Shown: positions 1 through 10,315 of the stretch, in pieces
How the letters are laid out: each line of letters opens with the position of its first letter
Position numbering within the stretch: position 1 is the first letter of the stretch
Assembly (NCBI RefSeq): GCF_016415625.1
Contig: NZ_WBXP01000023.1
Location: forward strand, 1-58,862
Source of the DNA: Shimwellia pseudoproteus
GTDB taxonomy: Bacteria > Pseudomonadota > Gammaproteobacteria > Enterobacterales > Enterobacteriaceae
Length of the DNA stretch: 58,862 bases
Direction of reading: 5' to 3'
The notes under the pieces: model-generated
Database searches by the model: none
Told to the model about the DNA's origin: nothing
Seen by the model: the letters and a program-made list of their open reading frames with translations, nothing else
Made by a program: the position numbers and the translations under genes

Positions 1-22
1 TTTTGAACTTTTGCTTTGTCAC
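1..22 (-). CDS. IS903-type transposase, N-terminal fragment cut by the window edge
   Basis: On the minus strand a GTG codon at 22-20 opens a frame reading MTKQKFK before the window ends. This matches the start of IS903-group DDE transposases, which begin with a similar KQKFK segment. It sits about 60 bases inside the terminal repeat, the normal distance. Only seven codons are visible, so the call rests mainly on the adjacent inverted repeat. Confidence 0.6.
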
Positions 23-99
23 AGGATGTCGCTACAGGGTCAGGAGTGTGGTGATCTGATCCTAATTTCGGCTAAAAGTTCGATTTATTCAACAAAGCC
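1..99 (-). mobile_element. Terminal part of an IS903-group (IS5 family) insertion sequence
   Basis: The first 99 bases read, on the minus strand, as the end of an IS903-type element. The 18-base terminal inverted repeat GGCTTTGTTGAATAAATC occupies 82-99, outer end at 99. Inward of it comes a short leader and then a transposase start at 22. Only this end lies in the window, so the target duplication (IS903 elements usually make 9 bp; here 100-108 would be one copy) cannot be checked. The exact IS name is not determined. Confidence 0.8.
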
Positions 100-206
100 T
101 AATGCAATATGTAACAAGGATGTTAGTGAAGAAAAAAATAAGAAGCACAACAAGGTGTTATTTACCGCAACGGTGGGATTAACGACAGGGTAACGCAGGA
201 AGCGCG

Positions 207-238
207 ATACAGTGGCCTGCGGGGGCGGACCACTGTAT
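207..238. other. Perfect 9-bp inverted repeat downstream of yciO
   Basis: ATACAGTGG at 207-215 and CCACTGTAT at 230-238 form a perfect 9-bp stem with a 14-base loop. It lies just past the end of yciO (minus strand). No T-run follows on either strand, so it may be an mRNA 3' stem rather than an intrinsic terminator. The rest of 100-275 is AT-rich, with no gene I can support. Confidence 0.5.
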
Positions 239-275
239 TACCGGGTCACAGGCAAGATGCCATGACCGGACAAGA

Positions 276-896
276 TTATAAGAATGGGCGCGTGTCCCCC
301 ACCCCTTCACGCAATATCACCGGGGCGTCATCAGTGAGATCAATCACCGTTGTCGGCTGCTGGCCCAGGTAACCGCCGTGGATGATAAGATCCACCTGTT
401 TTTCGAGGCGGTCTTTAATTTCATCGGGGTCGGACTCGGTAAACTCACTGCCCGGCAACATCAGGGATGTCGACAGCATCGGCTCGCCCAGTACCGCAAG
501 CAGATCCAGCGCAATCGGGTTAGACGGCACCCGCAGACCAATGGTTTTACGCTTTTCCTGTAACAGACGGCGCGGGACCTCTTTGGTCCCTTTCAGAATA
601 AAGGTGTAATTGCCGGGGGTGTTATTTTTAAGCAGGCGAAACGCCACGTTATCAACCCAGGCGTAGGTTGACAGCTCAGAAAGATCCCGGCACATCAGGG
701 TAAAGTTATGCCCGTCCGGCAGTTGGCGGATACGGCAGATCCGCTCCATGGCGTTTTTGTCTTCCAACTTACACCCCAGGGCGTAGCCGGAGTCGGTAGG
801 ATAGACAATCACCCCACCCTTGCGAATGATTTCCACCGCCTGGTTAATTAGCCGGGTCTGGGGATTATCCGGATGGATATAAAAAAATTGGCTCAT
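276..896 (-). CDS. yciO: YciO, YrdC/Sua5-like domain protein
   Basis: A 206-residue protein of the YrdC/Sua5/YciO family. The fold of this family binds double-stranded RNA and nucleotides; TsaC/Sua5 members make threonylcarbamoyl-AMP for tRNA t6A, but E. coli YciO does not replace TsaC, so its role is unsettled. The nucleotide-pocket segment YPTDSGYALGC lies near residues 33-43, and a basic RKTIGLRVPSN segment lies near residue 120. Its ATG overlaps the rnm stop (ATGA, 894-896), which points to translational coupling in an rnm-yciO operon, the same arrangement as in E. coli. The next E. coli genes, yciQ and rluB, are not seen; an IS903-type end lies 176 bp downstream. Confidence 0.95.
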   Translation of the reverse strand: MSQFFYIHPDNPQTRLINQAVEIIRKGGVIVYPTDSGYALGCKLEDKNAMERICRIRQLPDGHNFTLMCRDLSELSTYAWVDNVAFRLLKNNTPGNYTFILKGTKEVPRRLLQEKRKTIGLRVPSNPIALDLLAVLGEPMLSTSLMLPGSEFTESDPDEIKDRLEKQVDLIIHGGYLGQQPTTVIDLTDDAPVILREGVGDTRPFL

Positions 897-1774
897 GCTT
901 CACTCTCTTCAATCAGGACTGGTGGCGCCCATTGCTGCCAGACAGGAGTAACATCCGGCGGCAGACGCAAATTGCGCCCCAGTTCAATCCATGGACAGGG
1001 CTGATGAAAGTCCGATCCCTGAGACGCCAGTAATCCGTACTGGCGGGCAAATTGTGCCAGCTGGTTGCGTTCATTGGGGGCCTGCTGGCATTGTGCAACT
1101 TCCATCCCGTCACCGCCGCATTCAGCAAAATACGCCAGCAGCCGTTTTAGCCACTTGGTACTCAGACGGTAACGCCCCGGATGGGCCAAAATAGCCTGAC
1201 CACCGGAATGGTGAATCACATCAATAGCTTGTTTTATTGTACACCACTGGGGCGGAACATAGCCGGTTTTCCCCCGGGCGAGGTAATTTTTAAATACCCC
1301 CGCGATAGTCGTTGCCCGGCCGCACTCCACCAGGTAACGGGCAAAATGGCCCCGGGTTATCGCCCCGCCGTCGGCAATACGCAGCGCCCCCTCCAGCGCC
1401 CCAGGGATCCGGGCTTTCTCCAGCCGGTCGGCTATCATTTCCGCCCGCAGTCTCCTGCTGGCGCTCTGGCGGCCTAAAAAGTCGCGCAGCCCGGCGTTGG
1501 CCGTATCAACCCCCAGGCCAACAATATGTATTTCATGGTTTTCCCATACCGTGGACACTTCAACACCATTAATCAGTGCTAAGGGTAGCTGAAGTTCACT
1601 GATGGCGCGGCGGGCCTCATCCAGCCCGTCAACGGTATCGTGGTCGGTAATTGCCAGCACATCAATGTGATACTCAACAGCGCGTTCGACCAACTGACGC
1701 GGAGAAAGCAGACCATCAGAAGCTGTGGTGTGACTATGTAAATCATAGATAAGCGGTCGTGATGTCTCGTTCAA
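893..1774 (-). CDS. rnm: RNase AM, PHP-domain 5'-3' exoribonuclease (YciV)
   Basis: A 293-residue PHP-domain phosphoesterase, the usual family length. Metal ligands are visible in DLHSHTTASDG (residues 11-21), ITDHDTVDGL (about 42-51), AHPGRY and GSDFH. The E. coli orthologue trims the 5' ends of 5S, 16S and 23S rRNA and degrades short RNA oligonucleotides and pAp-like nucleotides. It is transcribed divergently from the trp operon and overlaps yciO by 4 bp, exactly as in E. coli. The start at 1774 gives a full N-terminal PHP motif. The 138-bp spacer to trpL holds the trp promoter, so the two promoters are close together. Confidence 0.96.
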   Translation of the reverse strand: MNETSRPLIYDLHSHTTASDGLLSPRQLVERAVEYHIDVLAITDHDTVDGLDEARRAISELQLPLALINGVEVSTVWENHEIHIVGLGVDTANAGLRDFLGRQSASRRLRAEMIADRLEKARIPGALEGALRIADGGAITRGHFARYLVECGRATTIAGVFKNYLARGKTGYVPPQWCTIKQAIDVIHHSGGQAILAHPGRYRLSTKWLKRLLAYFAECGGDGMEVAQCQQAPNERNQLAQFARQYGLLASQGSDFHQPCPWIELGRNLRLPPDVTPVWQQWAPPVLIEESEA

Positions 1775-1851
1775 AGCGTCTCCTGTGCCCTAAAGCGTCT
1801 TACTGCGAAGTGGTTATCATAACCACTCCTGACGAGGATCAAAAATTACTG

Positions 1852-1886
1852 TTGACATTGATTCATCGAACTAGTTAACTAGTACG
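1852..1886 (+). promoter_or_regulatory. trp promoter and TrpR operator
   Basis: The -35 box TTGACA at 1852-1857 and the -10 box TTAACT at 1875-1880 are 17 bp apart. The operator CGAACTAGTTAACTAGTACG (1867-1886) is nearly identical to the E. coli trp operator and is centred on the TTAA of the -10 box, so TrpR bound to tryptophan blocks RNA polymerase directly. Confidence 0.95.
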
Positions 1887-1912
1887 CATGTTTTCACAGC
1901 GAGGTATCTGAA

Positions 1913-1957
1913 ATGACAGCACTCATCACTCTGCACAACGGGTGGCGGACGACCTGA
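1913..1957 (+). CDS. trpL: trp operon leader peptide with a single Trp codon
   Basis: A 14-codon leader, MTALITLHNGWRTT, with a GAGG ribosome site at 1901-1904 and stop TGA at 1955-1957. Position, length and the C-terminal WRT signature identify trpL. The E. coli and Salmonella leaders carry two adjacent Trp codons in a GWWRTS ending. Here the matching stretch reads NGWRTT, with only one TGG (1943-1945). The attenuator elements downstream are intact: GGGCCG (1961-1966) can pair with CGGCCC (2001-2006) as the antiterminator, and the terminator stem follows. A weak alternative pairing of ACGACC (1949-1954) with GGGCCGT could serve as the 1:2 hairpin. The reduced Trp codon count is the unusual feature. 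Confidence 0.9.
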   Translation: MTALITLHNGWRTT

Positions 1958-2002
1958 CCTGGGCCGTGAGAACGCTATTGCTTAACGCAAACAGATACCC
2001 CG

Positions 2003-2024
2003 GCCCGCCACAGCGGGCTTTTTT
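2003..2024 (+). terminator. trp attenuator terminator
   Basis: GCCCGC (2003-2008) pairs with GCGGGC (2013-2018) across a CACA loop and is followed by six T (2019-2024). The left arm overlaps CGGCCC (2001-2006), which can instead pair with GGGCCG at 1961-1966 to form the antiterminator. This is the standard mutually exclusive layout of a trp attenuator. Confidence 0.93.
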
Positions 2025-2050
2025 ATGAACAGAATAAAAGAGAAAACACT

Positions 2051-3613
2051 ATGGAAAAGCAAAAACCAGCAATTGATATCCTGACCGGCGACGGGGTCTA
2101 TCGCGACAATCCAACCGCGGTATTCCACCAGTTATGCGCAGACCGCCCGGCCACGCTGTTGCTGGAGTCTGCCGATATCGACAGTAAAAATAACCTCAAA
2201 AGTTTACTGCTGGTGGACAGCGCCCTGCGGATCACCGCCCTGGGCAACGTGGTGACATTACAGGCCATGAGCCAGAACGGCAGCAATCTGCTGGCGCAGC
2301 TGGACACCGCCCTCCCTGCCGGGGTGGTCAACCAGCCGCTGGCTAACGGCCGTGAGTTACATTTCCCGGCGGCCAGCCCGCTGCTGGATGAAGACGCCCG
2401 CTTATGTTCCCTGTCGGTATTTGACGCCTTCCGTCTGTTACAGGAATGCGTAACCCTGCCGGCGGATAACCACGAGGCCATGTTCTTCGGCGGCCTCTTC
2501 GCCTACGACCTGGTGTCGGGTTTTGAAGATCTCCCCGCCCTGAGCCACGATGACAGCTGCCCGGATTACTGCTTTTATCTGGCCGAAACCCTGCTGGTTA
2601 TCGACCATCAGCAACAGAGCACCCGCATTCAGGCCAGCCTGTTTACCCCGGACACGGCGGAAAAAGCCCGCCTGAGTCACCGGATAGCCACCCTGCGCCA
2701 GCAACTGGAAGAGACGCCGCCACCGTTACCGGTCGAAACGGTGCCCCATATGCACTGTGATTGCAGCCAGAGTGACGAAGAGTACGGCGATGTTGTGCGC
2801 CAGATGCAAAAATCCATCCGCGCCGGGGAAATTTTCCAGGTGGTACCGTCGCGCCGTTTTTCACTGCCCTGCCCGTCGCCGCTGGCCGCGTATGAAGTGC
2901 TGAAAAACAGCAACCCCAGCCCCTATATGTTCTTTATGCAGGATGGCGATTTTACCCTGTTCGGCGCCTCCCCGGAGAGCTCACTGAAATACGCCGCCGA
3001 CACTCGCCAGATTGAAATCTATCCGATTGCCGGGACCCGCCCCCGCGGCCGCCGGGCCGATGGCTCGCTGGACCGGGATCTGGACAGCCGTATTGAGCTG
3101 GAAATGCGTACCGATCATAAAGAGCTGTCCGAACATTTGATGCTGGTAGATCTGGCCCGCAACGATCTGGCGCGGATCTGCACCCCGGGCAGCCGCTATG
3201 TGGCGGACCTGACCAAAGTCGACCGTTACTCCTTTGTGATGCATCTGGTCTCCCGGGTGGTGGGTGAACTGCGCCGGGATCTGGACGCGCTGCACGCCTA
3301 CCGGGCATGTATGAATATGGGCACCCTGAGCGGCGCCCCGAAAGTGAGAGCAATGCAGTTGATCGCCAAAGCAGAAGGCCGCCGCCGCGGCAGTTATGGT
3401 GGTGCAGTGGGGTACTTCACCGCCCACGGGGATCTGGATACCTGTATCGTTATCCGCTCTGCATGGGTGGAGAACGGTGTTGCCTCGATCCAGGCCGGTG
3501 CCGGGATCGTGCTGGACTCGGTACCGCAATCTGAAGCGGACGAAACCCGTAACAAAGCCCGCGCCGTATTACGCGCGATTGCGACTGCTCACCACGCACA
3601 GGAGACGTTCTGA
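2051..3613 (+). CDS. trpE: Anthranilate synthase component I
   Basis: A 520-residue chorismate-using enzyme that makes anthranilate from chorismate and ammonia, with TrpG supplying the ammonia from glutamine. The LLES motif with Ser40, the known tryptophan feedback site, is intact. The chorismate-site segments AGTRPRG (near 329) and [15 protein letters not shown] (near 422) are also intact. First structural gene of trpEGDCFBA. Its TGA overlaps the trpD ATG (TGATG at 3611-3615), as in E. coli, which couples translation and keeps the two subunits of the complex balanced. The start at 2051 follows the attenuator; the ribosome site there is weak (AAGAGA). Confidence 0.98.
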   Translation: MEKQKPAIDILTGDGVYRDNPTAVFHQLCADRPATLLLESADIDSKNNLKSLLLVDSALRITALGNVVTLQAMSQNGSNLLAQLDTALPAGVVNQPLANGRELHFPAASPLLDEDARLCSLSVFDAFRLLQECVTLPADNHEAMFFGGLFAYDLVSGFEDLPALSHDDSCPDYCFYLAETLLVIDHQQQSTRIQASLFTPDTAEKARLSHRIATLRQQLEETPPPLPVETVPHMHCDCSQSDEEYGDVVRQMQKSIRAGEIFQVVPSRRFSLPCPSPLAAYEVLKNSNPSPYMFFMQDGDFTLFGASPESSLKYAADTRQIEIYPIAGTRPRGRRADGSLDRDLDSRIELEMRTDHKELSEHLMLVDLARNDLARICTPGSRYVADLTKVDRYSFVMHLVSRVVGELRRDLDALHAYRACMNMGTLSGAPKVRAMQLIAKAEGRRRGSYGGAVGYFTAHGDLDTCIVIRSAWVENGVASIQAGAGIVLDSVPQSEADETRNKARAVLRAIATAHHAQETF

Positions 3614-5208
3614 TGGCTGACATTCTGCTGCTCGATAATATCGACTCTTTTACTTACAACCTTGCGGATCAGCTCAGAGCGAATGGCCACAACGTGGTGA
3701 TTTACCGTAACCATGTCCCGGCCCAGATGCTGATGGACCGCCTGGCAACCATGGACAACCCGGTGCTGATGCTCTCCCCCGGCCCTGGCGCCCCGAGCGA
3801 AGCCGGCTGCATGCCTGAATTACTCACCCGGGTACGCGGTAAACTGCCGATCATCGGGATTTGCCTCGGCCACCAGGCCATTGTGGAAGCCTACGGCGGC
3901 TACGTAGGCCAGGCAGGGGAGATCCTGCACGGCAAAGCCTCCAGCATTCAGCATGATGACCAGGCGATGTTCGCTGGCCTGATGAACCCGCTGCCGGTAG
4001 CGCGCTACCACTCGCTGGTGGGCAGCAATATCCCGGCGGGGCTGACCATTAACGCCCATTTTGACGGCATGGTGATGGCGGTTCGCCACGATACTGACCG
4101 GGTGTGCGGCTTCCAGTTCCACCCGGAATCTATCCTGACCACCCAGGGCGCCCGTCTGCTGGAACAAACCCTCGACTGGGCGCTGAAAAAGCAAGAGCCG
4201 GCCACCACCCTACAGCCGCTGCTGGAAAAACTCTACCAGGCCCAGGAACTGACCCAGGCGGAAAGCCACCAGCTGTTCTCGGCCGTGGTCCGCGGCGAGG
4301 TAAAACCGGAGCAACTGGCCGCTGCGCTGGTCAGCCTGAAAATTCGCGGTGAAAGCCCGAACGAAATCGCCGGTGCCGCCACGGCGCTGCTGGAGAATGC
4401 CGCCCCCTTCCCGCGCCCGGATTATCTGTTTGCCGATATCGTCGGTACCGGCGGGGACGGCAGCAACAGCATTAATATCTCCACGGCCAGTGCGTTTGTG
4501 GCGTCAGCCATGGGCTTTAAAGTGGCCAAACACGGTAACCGCAGTGTCTCCAGCAAGTCCGGTTCATCGGATTTACTGGCGGCTTTTGGTATCAACCTTG
4601 ATATGACCGCGGAGAAATCCCGCCGCGCCCTGGATGAGCTGGGGCTGTGCTTCCTGTTTGCCCCGAAATACCACACCGGTTTCCGCTATGCGATGCCGGT
4701 ACGCCAGCAGCTTAAAACCCGCACCCTGTTTAATGTGCTGGGGCCGCTGATTAACCCGGCACACCCACCGCTGGCGCTGATTGGGGTGTACAGTGCGGAA
4801 CTGGTGCTGCCGATTGCCGAAACCTTGCGCGTGCTGGGCTACCAGCGGGCGGCGGTGGTCCACAGCGGCGGGATGGATGAAGTCTCGCTGCACGCCACCA
4901 CTCAGGTCGCAGAGCTGTGCAACGGTGAGATTCGCAGTTACCCGTTAACCGCGGCTGATTTTGGCCTGATCCCGTACACCAAAGAGGCGCTGGCCGGGGG
5001 CACCCCGGAAGAAAATCGTGACATTCTCAGCCGCCTGTTACAAGGTAAAGGCGAGAGCGCCCACGAAGCCGCCGTTGCTGTCAACGTTGCCATGCTGATG
5101 CGTCTTTATGGGGAAGAAGACCTCAAAGCGAACGCGAAACGGGTGATTGAATTCTTACACACTGGGGCCGCTTTCGACCAGGTACAAGCCCTGGCGGCCA
5201 GAGGATAA
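3613..5208 (+). CDS. trpD: Fused anthranilate synthase glutaminase / anthranilate phosphoribosyltransferase
   Basis: A 531-residue TrpG-TrpD fusion typical of enterobacteria. The N-terminal class I glutamine amidotransferase (about 1-195) has [11 protein letters not shown], the nucleophile Cys84 in GICLGHQ, and the catalytic His in FQFHPES near 170. The C-terminal domain (about 200-531) transfers phosphoribosyl from PRPP to anthranilate; its PRPP loop [15 protein letters not shown] begins near residue 277. The glutaminase part forms the complex with TrpE, so the fusion carries steps one and two of the pathway. It overlaps trpE by one base and ends immediately before the trpC ATG. Confidence 0.98.
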   Translation: MADILLLDNIDSFTYNLADQLRANGHNVVIYRNHVPAQMLMDRLATMDNPVLMLSPGPGAPSEAGCMPELLTRVRGKLPIIGICLGHQAIVEAYGGYVGQAGEILHGKASSIQHDDQAMFAGLMNPLPVARYHSLVGSNIPAGLTINAHFDGMVMAVRHDTDRVCGFQFHPESILTTQGARLLEQTLDWALKKQEPATTLQPLLEKLYQAQELTQAESHQLFSAVVRGEVKPEQLAAALVSLKIRGESPNEIAGAATALLENAAPFPRPDYLFADIVGTGGDGSNSINISTASAFVASAMGFKVAKHGNRSVSSKSGSSDLLAAFGINLDMTAEKSRRALDELGLCFLFAPKYHTGFRYAMPVRQQLKTRTLFNVLGPLINPAHPPLALIGVYSAELVLPIAETLRVLGYQRAAVVHSGGMDEVSLHATTQVAELCNGEIRSYPLTAADFGLIPYTKEALAGGTPEENRDILSRLLQGKGESAHEAAVAVNVAMLMRLYGEEDLKANAKRVIEFLHTGAAFDQVQALAARG

Positions 5209-6573
5209 ATGATGCAAGAGACTGTATTGACCAAAATCGTCGCCGATAAAGCCATCTGGGTTGCTCAACGTAAAGCACAGCAACCACTGGCCTCCTTTCA
5301 GAATGACATCGTGCCCAGCGACCGCAGCTTTTACCACGCGCTGCAAGGTACCCGCACCGCGTTTATTCTGGAGTGCAAAAAAGCATCCCCCTCTAAGGGG
5401 CTGATCCGCGAAGATTTCGACCCAGCGCGCATCGCCGGGGTGTATAAAGATTTTGCCTCGGCGGTGTCGGTACTTACCGACGAGAAATACTTCCAGGGGG
5501 ATTTCGCGTTCCTGCCCATCGTGCGCAGCGTGGTCACCCAGCCAGTATTGTGCAAAGACTTTATTATCGACCCGTATCAGATCTATCTGGCCCGTTATTA
5601 TCAGGCGGATGCCTGCCTGCTGATGCTGTCGGTACTGGACGATGAGCAATACCGTCAGCTCGCGGCGGTGGCCCATAGCCTGAATATGGGGGTGCTGACC
5701 GAGGTCAGTAACGACGCCGAACTGGAGCGCGCCATTGCCCTGCAGGCCAAAGTGGTCGGCATCAACAACCGCGACCTGCGCGACCTGTCGATAGATCTCA
5801 ACCGTACCCGCCAGCTGGCTCCGCGCCTGCCTCATGGGGTCACGGTTATCAGCGAGTCCGGGATTGGCAATTACCGCCAGATCCGCGAACTGGCCCATTT
5901 TGCTAACGGCTTTTTGATAGGCTCCGCCCTGATGGGGGCTGACGATTTACGTACCGCCGTTTGCCAGGTACTGCTGGGGGAGAATAAAGTCTGCGGTCTG
6001 ACCCGTCCCCAGGACGCCGCCGCCGCATACCAGGCGGGTGCCATCTATGGCGGGCTGATTTTCGCCCCAGGGTCACCTCGTGAAATTGATATCGCCACCG
6101 CACGCCTGGTGATGGCCGCCGCCCCGCTGCGCTGGGTGGGGGTATTTCGCAACGCCAGCCTCGACCATGTGGCCACCACGGCCCGGCAGTTAGGGCTGGT
6201 TGCCGTGCAGCTCCACGGGGCCGAAGATCAAGCTTATATTGACCAGTTGCGTGCCCAGTTGCCCCAGCAGGTACAAATCTGGAAAGCGCTCAGCGTCGGC
6301 AGCACATTACCCGCCCGGGATCTGAACCACGTGGATAAATACGTGTTCGATAACGGCCAGGGCGGCACCGGCCAGCGTTTTGACTGGTCACTGCTTAACG
6401 GCCAGCAACTGGATAATGTCCTGCTGGCTGGCGGCCTGGGGGCGGATAATTGCGTGGAAGCCGCCAAAGCGGGCTGTAGCGGGCTCGATGTCAACTCCGG
6501 CGTTGAATCCGCGCCAGGAATTAAAGATGTACACAAGCTGGCAGCGGTGTTCAGCACCCTGCGGGCATACTAA
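5209..6573 (+). CDS. trpC: Fused indole-3-glycerol-phosphate synthase / phosphoribosylanthranilate isomerase
   Basis: A 454-residue TrpC-TrpF fusion, the enterobacterial arrangement. The N-terminal barrel (about 1-255) has [20 protein letters not shown] and ISESGI, the segments that bind CdRP and carry the catalytic Lys and Glu residues. The C-terminal barrel (about 256-454) has [11 protein letters not shown] with the isomerase Cys and LAGGLGADN as phosphate site. It performs the third and fourth steps after anthranilate synthesis, giving indole-3-glycerol phosphate. It starts directly after the trpD stop with no gap; MM at the start is shared with E. coli. Confidence 0.98.
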   Translation: MMQETVLTKIVADKAIWVAQRKAQQPLASFQNDIVPSDRSFYHALQGTRTAFILECKKASPSKGLIREDFDPARIAGVYKDFASAVSVLTDEKYFQGDFAFLPIVRSVVTQPVLCKDFIIDPYQIYLARYYQADACLLMLSVLDDEQYRQLAAVAHSLNMGVLTEVSNDAELERAIALQAKVVGINNRDLRDLSIDLNRTRQLAPRLPHGVTVISESGIGNYRQIRELAHFANGFLIGSALMGADDLRTAVCQVLLGENKVCGLTRPQDAAAAYQAGAIYGGLIFAPGSPREIDIATARLVMAAAPLRWVGVFRNASLDHVATTARQLGLVAVQLHGAEDQAYIDQLRAQLPQQVQIWKALSVGSTLPARDLNHVDKYVFDNGQGGTGQRFDWSLLNGQQLDNVLLAGGLGADNCVEAAKAGCSGLDVNSGVESAPGIKDVHKLAAVFSTLRAY

Positions 6574-6586
6574 GGAAGCAATGCGC

Positions 6587-7779
<1,193 letters not shown>

Positions 7780-7780
<1 letters not shown>

Positions 7781-8592
7781 TGGAACGTTATGATCACGTA
7801 TTTGCGCAGCTGAAAAGCCGCCATGAAGGCGCATTTGTGCCTTTTGTTACCCTGGGTGATCCGTCAGTGGCACAGTCCCTGGCAATCATTGATGCCCTGG
7901 TGGCGGGCGGGGCCGATGCGCTGGAGCTGGGGATCCCGTTCTCTGACCCGCTGGCCGACGGCCCCACCATCCAGAATGCCACCCTGCGGGCGTTTGCCTC
8001 CGGGGTGACCCCGAGCCAGTGTTTTGAAATGCTGGCGGTTATCCGCGCGAAATATCCGGCACTGCCGATTGGCCTGCTGATGTATGCCAACCTGGTGTTC
8101 AACCGCGGTATTGACGAGTTCTACGCCCAGTGTGCCAGCGTTGGTGTGGATTCGGTGCTGATTGCCGATGTCCCGGTGGAAGAGTCCGCCCCGTTCCGCC
8201 AGGCCGCCCTGCGGCACAATGTTGCGCCAATCTTTATCTGTCCGCCCAATGCGGACGATGAGTTACTGCGCCAGATTGCTTCCCATGGCCGGGGGTATAC
8301 CTACTTGTTGTCCCGGGCCGGGGTAACCGGCAGCGAAAACCGCGCCAGCCTGCCGCTGCATCATCTGGTGGAGCAACTGGCCGCTTATCATGCTGCTCCC
8401 CCGCTCCAGGGATTCGGGATTTCTGAACCTTCCCAGGTGCAGGATGCCATTTCCGCCGGGGCCGCCGGGGCGATTTCCGGCTCGGCGGTGGTAAAAATCA
8501 TTGAAAAAAACCTTGAGCAGCCGGACGTTATGCTGCGCGAATTAACGGATTTTGCCCGCAAAATGAAGGCCGCAACCGTTAACGCCGGGTAA
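7780..8592 (+). CDS. trpA: Tryptophan synthase alpha subunit
   Basis: A 270-residue TIM barrel that cleaves indole-3-glycerol phosphate to indole and glyceraldehyde-3-phosphate. The catalytic Glu49 and Asp60 are both present in the segment [14 protein letters not shown]. The E. coli protein has 268 residues. Last gene of the operon; a stem-loop follows at 8600-8628. In E. coli the next genes are yciF/yciE and ompW; here ydiK follows instead, so the downstream flank is rearranged. Confidence 0.98.
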
Positions 8593-8599
8593 TATCCCG

Positions 8600-8628
8600 C
8601 CGGATCCCTCGCCCGGGGGGTCCGGTTA
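8600..8628 (+). terminator. Probable trp operon terminator
   Basis: CCGGATCCC (8600-8608) pairs with GGGGTCCGG (8617-8625), including a T-G wobble, across an 8-base loop, and TTATTT follows. The T-tract is short, so termination may be partly Rho-dependent. Confidence 0.6.
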
Positions 8629-8762
8629 TTTCCCCGCCAATTTCCATCGCATTGTGACACACTGCCCAAAAACGCGAAAAACGCGCTAAAATCACAGACA
8701 TCAGGTACTTTCCCGGTACGTCTTTTTGCCATCCTGGCAGACTATTAAGGTAAATCAGGTTT

Positions 8763-9893
8763 ATGCCCAGCTTAAATCAACGTGTGGACATTCCGCGAGT
8801 GCTGCTCTCGGTACTGTTCCTGTCTATTATGATCATCGCCTGCCTGTGGGTAGTGCAGCCGTTTATTCTGGGCTTCGCCTGGGCCGGTACCGTGGTGATT
8901 GCCACCTGGCCGGTATTACTGCGCTTACAGCACCTGCTGTGGGGACGTCGCTCCCTGGCGGTTCTGGTGATGACCCTGTTATTAACCCTGTTGTTCGTGA
9001 TCCCTATTGCGCTGCTGGTGAACAGCATCGTCGACAACAGCAGCACAATTGCCAACTGGGCGACCGCCTCCAGCCATATGAGCCCGCCGGCGCTTAACTG
9101 GCTGCGCGACATCCCGATGGTGGGCGATAAGCTGTGGCAGAGCTGGCACGGCCTGTTACACAACGGTGGCCGCGCGCTGATGGATAAAGTCCAGCCCTAT
9201 ATCGGTACCACCACTAACTGGTTTGTGGGCCAGATAGCCCACGTTGGCAGCTTTGTAATGCACTGCGTCCTGATGCTGGCCTTCAGTGCCCTGCTGTACT
9301 GGCGCGGGGAAAATGTCGCCCTCGGGTTACGGCATTTTGCCTATCGTCTGGCGGCTCAGCGGGGGGATGCTGCGGTGGTGCTGGCGGCTCAGGCTATCCG
9401 CGCCGTGGCGCTGGGCGTGGTGGTCACTGCGCTGGTGCAGGGCATCCTCGGGGGGATCGGGCTGGCCATTTGCGGTATTCCTTACGTCACCCTGCTAATG
9501 GTGGTGATGATCCTCTGCTGCCTGGTACAAATCGGTCCATTGCTGGTGCTTATCCCGGCGATTATCTGGCTGTACTGGAGTGGGGATACCACCTGGGGCA
9601 CCGTGCTGCTGGTCTGGAGTGCGATAGTCGGGATGATGGATGGCGTTATCCGCCCGATGCTTATCCGCATGGGGGCCGATCTGCCGCTGATTCTGGTGCT
9701 GTCTGGCGTTATTGGCGGATTAATCGCCTTTGGGATGATTGGCCTGTTTATCGGCCCGGTTGTGCTGGCGGTCTCTTACCGGCTGTATGCGGTGTGGGTT
9801 AACGAAACCGCCCTGCCGGATGAAGACCCGGAAGAACTGGTGGAAATTCTCGAAGGCCACCACCCCAGCTCCATCAATCAAGACCCGGAGTAA
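8763..9893 (+). CDS. ydiK: YdiK, AI-2E-family membrane transporter
   Basis: A 376-residue multi-spanning inner membrane protein of the AI-2E/PerM transporter family, aligning end to end with E. coli YdiK (370 residues). About eight membrane segments are visible, with the family's conserved C-terminal part (VIRPMLIRMGADLPLILVLSG near residue 297). Substrate is not known; family members have been linked to export of AI-2 or to Na+/H+ exchange. rprA follows as in E. coli, but the gene before it is trpA, so a rearrangement boundary lies within 8593-8762. A stem-loop with a T-rich tail follows at 9899. Confidence 0.93.
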   Translation: MPSLNQRVDIPRVLLSVLFLSIMIIACLWVVQPFILGFAWAGTVVIATWPVLLRLQHLLWGRRSLAVLVMTLLLTLLFVIPIALLVNSIVDNSSTIANWATASSHMSPPALNWLRDIPMVGDKLWQSWHGLLHNGGRALMDKVQPYIGTTTNWFVGQIAHVGSFVMHCVLMLAFSALLYWRGENVALGLRHFAYRLAAQRGDAAVVLAAQAIRAVALGVVVTALVQGILGGIGLAICGIPYVTLLMVVMILCCLVQIGPLLVLIPAIIWLYWSGDTTWGTVLLVWSAIVGMMDGVIRPMLIRMGADLPLILVLSGVIGGLIAFGMIGLFIGPVVLAVSYRLYAVWVNETALPDEDPEELVEILEGHHPSSINQDPE

Positions 9894-9898
9894 TGGTC

Positions 9899-9935
9899 AC
9901 GGCGGCGGCCACGGGGCCGTCGTCTCTTTTCTTCT
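9899..9935 (+). terminator. Probable ydiK terminator
   Basis: ACGGCGGC (9899-9906) pairs with GCCGTCGT (9916-9923) with one wobble, followed by a pyrimidine tract rich in T (CTCTTTTCTTCTGTTTTT). Placed six bases after the ydiK stop. Confidence 0.6.
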
Positions 9936-10115
9936 GTTTTTCTCTTTTTCCCGGCACTTTCCCTTGTCACCCCCTGCCCGCCCATTAACCCTGCGCCCTG
10001 TTGTGACGTTCTCTGACCTACCGGCAATTCGGTATTAATTGCTACATTCGCTGATTAACGTTTACTTTTTCGCAACTATTGGGATGAATCTGATCGACGG
10101 TTTCCCCCCAGTACC

Positions 10116-10121
10116 TAGTAT
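10116..10121 (+). promoter_or_regulatory. rprA promoter -10 element
   Basis: TAGTAT (10116-10121) lies six bases before the ACGG start of RprA, the same spacing as in E. coli. The upstream block GATGAATCTGATCGACGG (10083-10100) is close to the E. coli rprA upstream region that is activated by RcsB. Response to envelope stress is therefore expected but not shown. Confidence 0.7.
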
Positions 10122-10127
10122 GAATAC

Positions 10128-10234
10128 ACGGTTATGAATCAACATATTGATTTATAAGCATGGATACATCCCCTGAGTGAATCAACAAATTGCTGTGTGT
10201 AGTCTTTGCCCATCACCCACGATGGGCTTTTTTT
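10128..10234 (+). ncRNA. rprA: RprA small regulatory RNA
   Basis: About 107 nt, nearly identical to E. coli RprA. It shows the ATCAACATATTGATTTATAA 5' stem-loop, the CCCCTGAGTGAA segment, GCTGTGTGTAGTCTTTGCCC, and a terminator stem GCCCATC/GATGGGC (10208-10227) with eight T. RprA is an Hfq-dependent sRNA that opens the rpoS leader to raise sigma-S translation and also acts on csgD and other targets; it is transcribed under Rcs control. Its place after ydiK is conserved. The 3' end of ppsA converges from the other side 80 bp downstream. Confidence 0.95.
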
Positions 10235-10259
10235 TGTCTGCTCGCCGGGTTCTACCCGT

Positions 10260-10297
10260 AAAAAAACCGCCCGGCCCCTGACGGGACAGGACGGTTT
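10260..10297 (-). terminator. ppsA terminator
   Basis: On the minus strand AAACCGTCC pairs with GGGCGGTTT (arms near 10289-10297 and 10264-10272), with an inner CCC/GGG stem, and ends in seven T (10260-10266 complement). Confidence 0.8.
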
Positions 10298-10315
10298 ATC
10301 ACACGCTGGCCGGGC

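Noticed and set aside
11..193. A 60-codon plus-strand frame at the left edge
   Set aside because: It starts with TTG, crosses the IS903 terminal repeat and lacks a ribosome site or homology.
6380..6586. Upstream extension of trpB into trpC
   Set aside because: The reading frame is open, but homology and the ribosome site place the trpB start at 6587.
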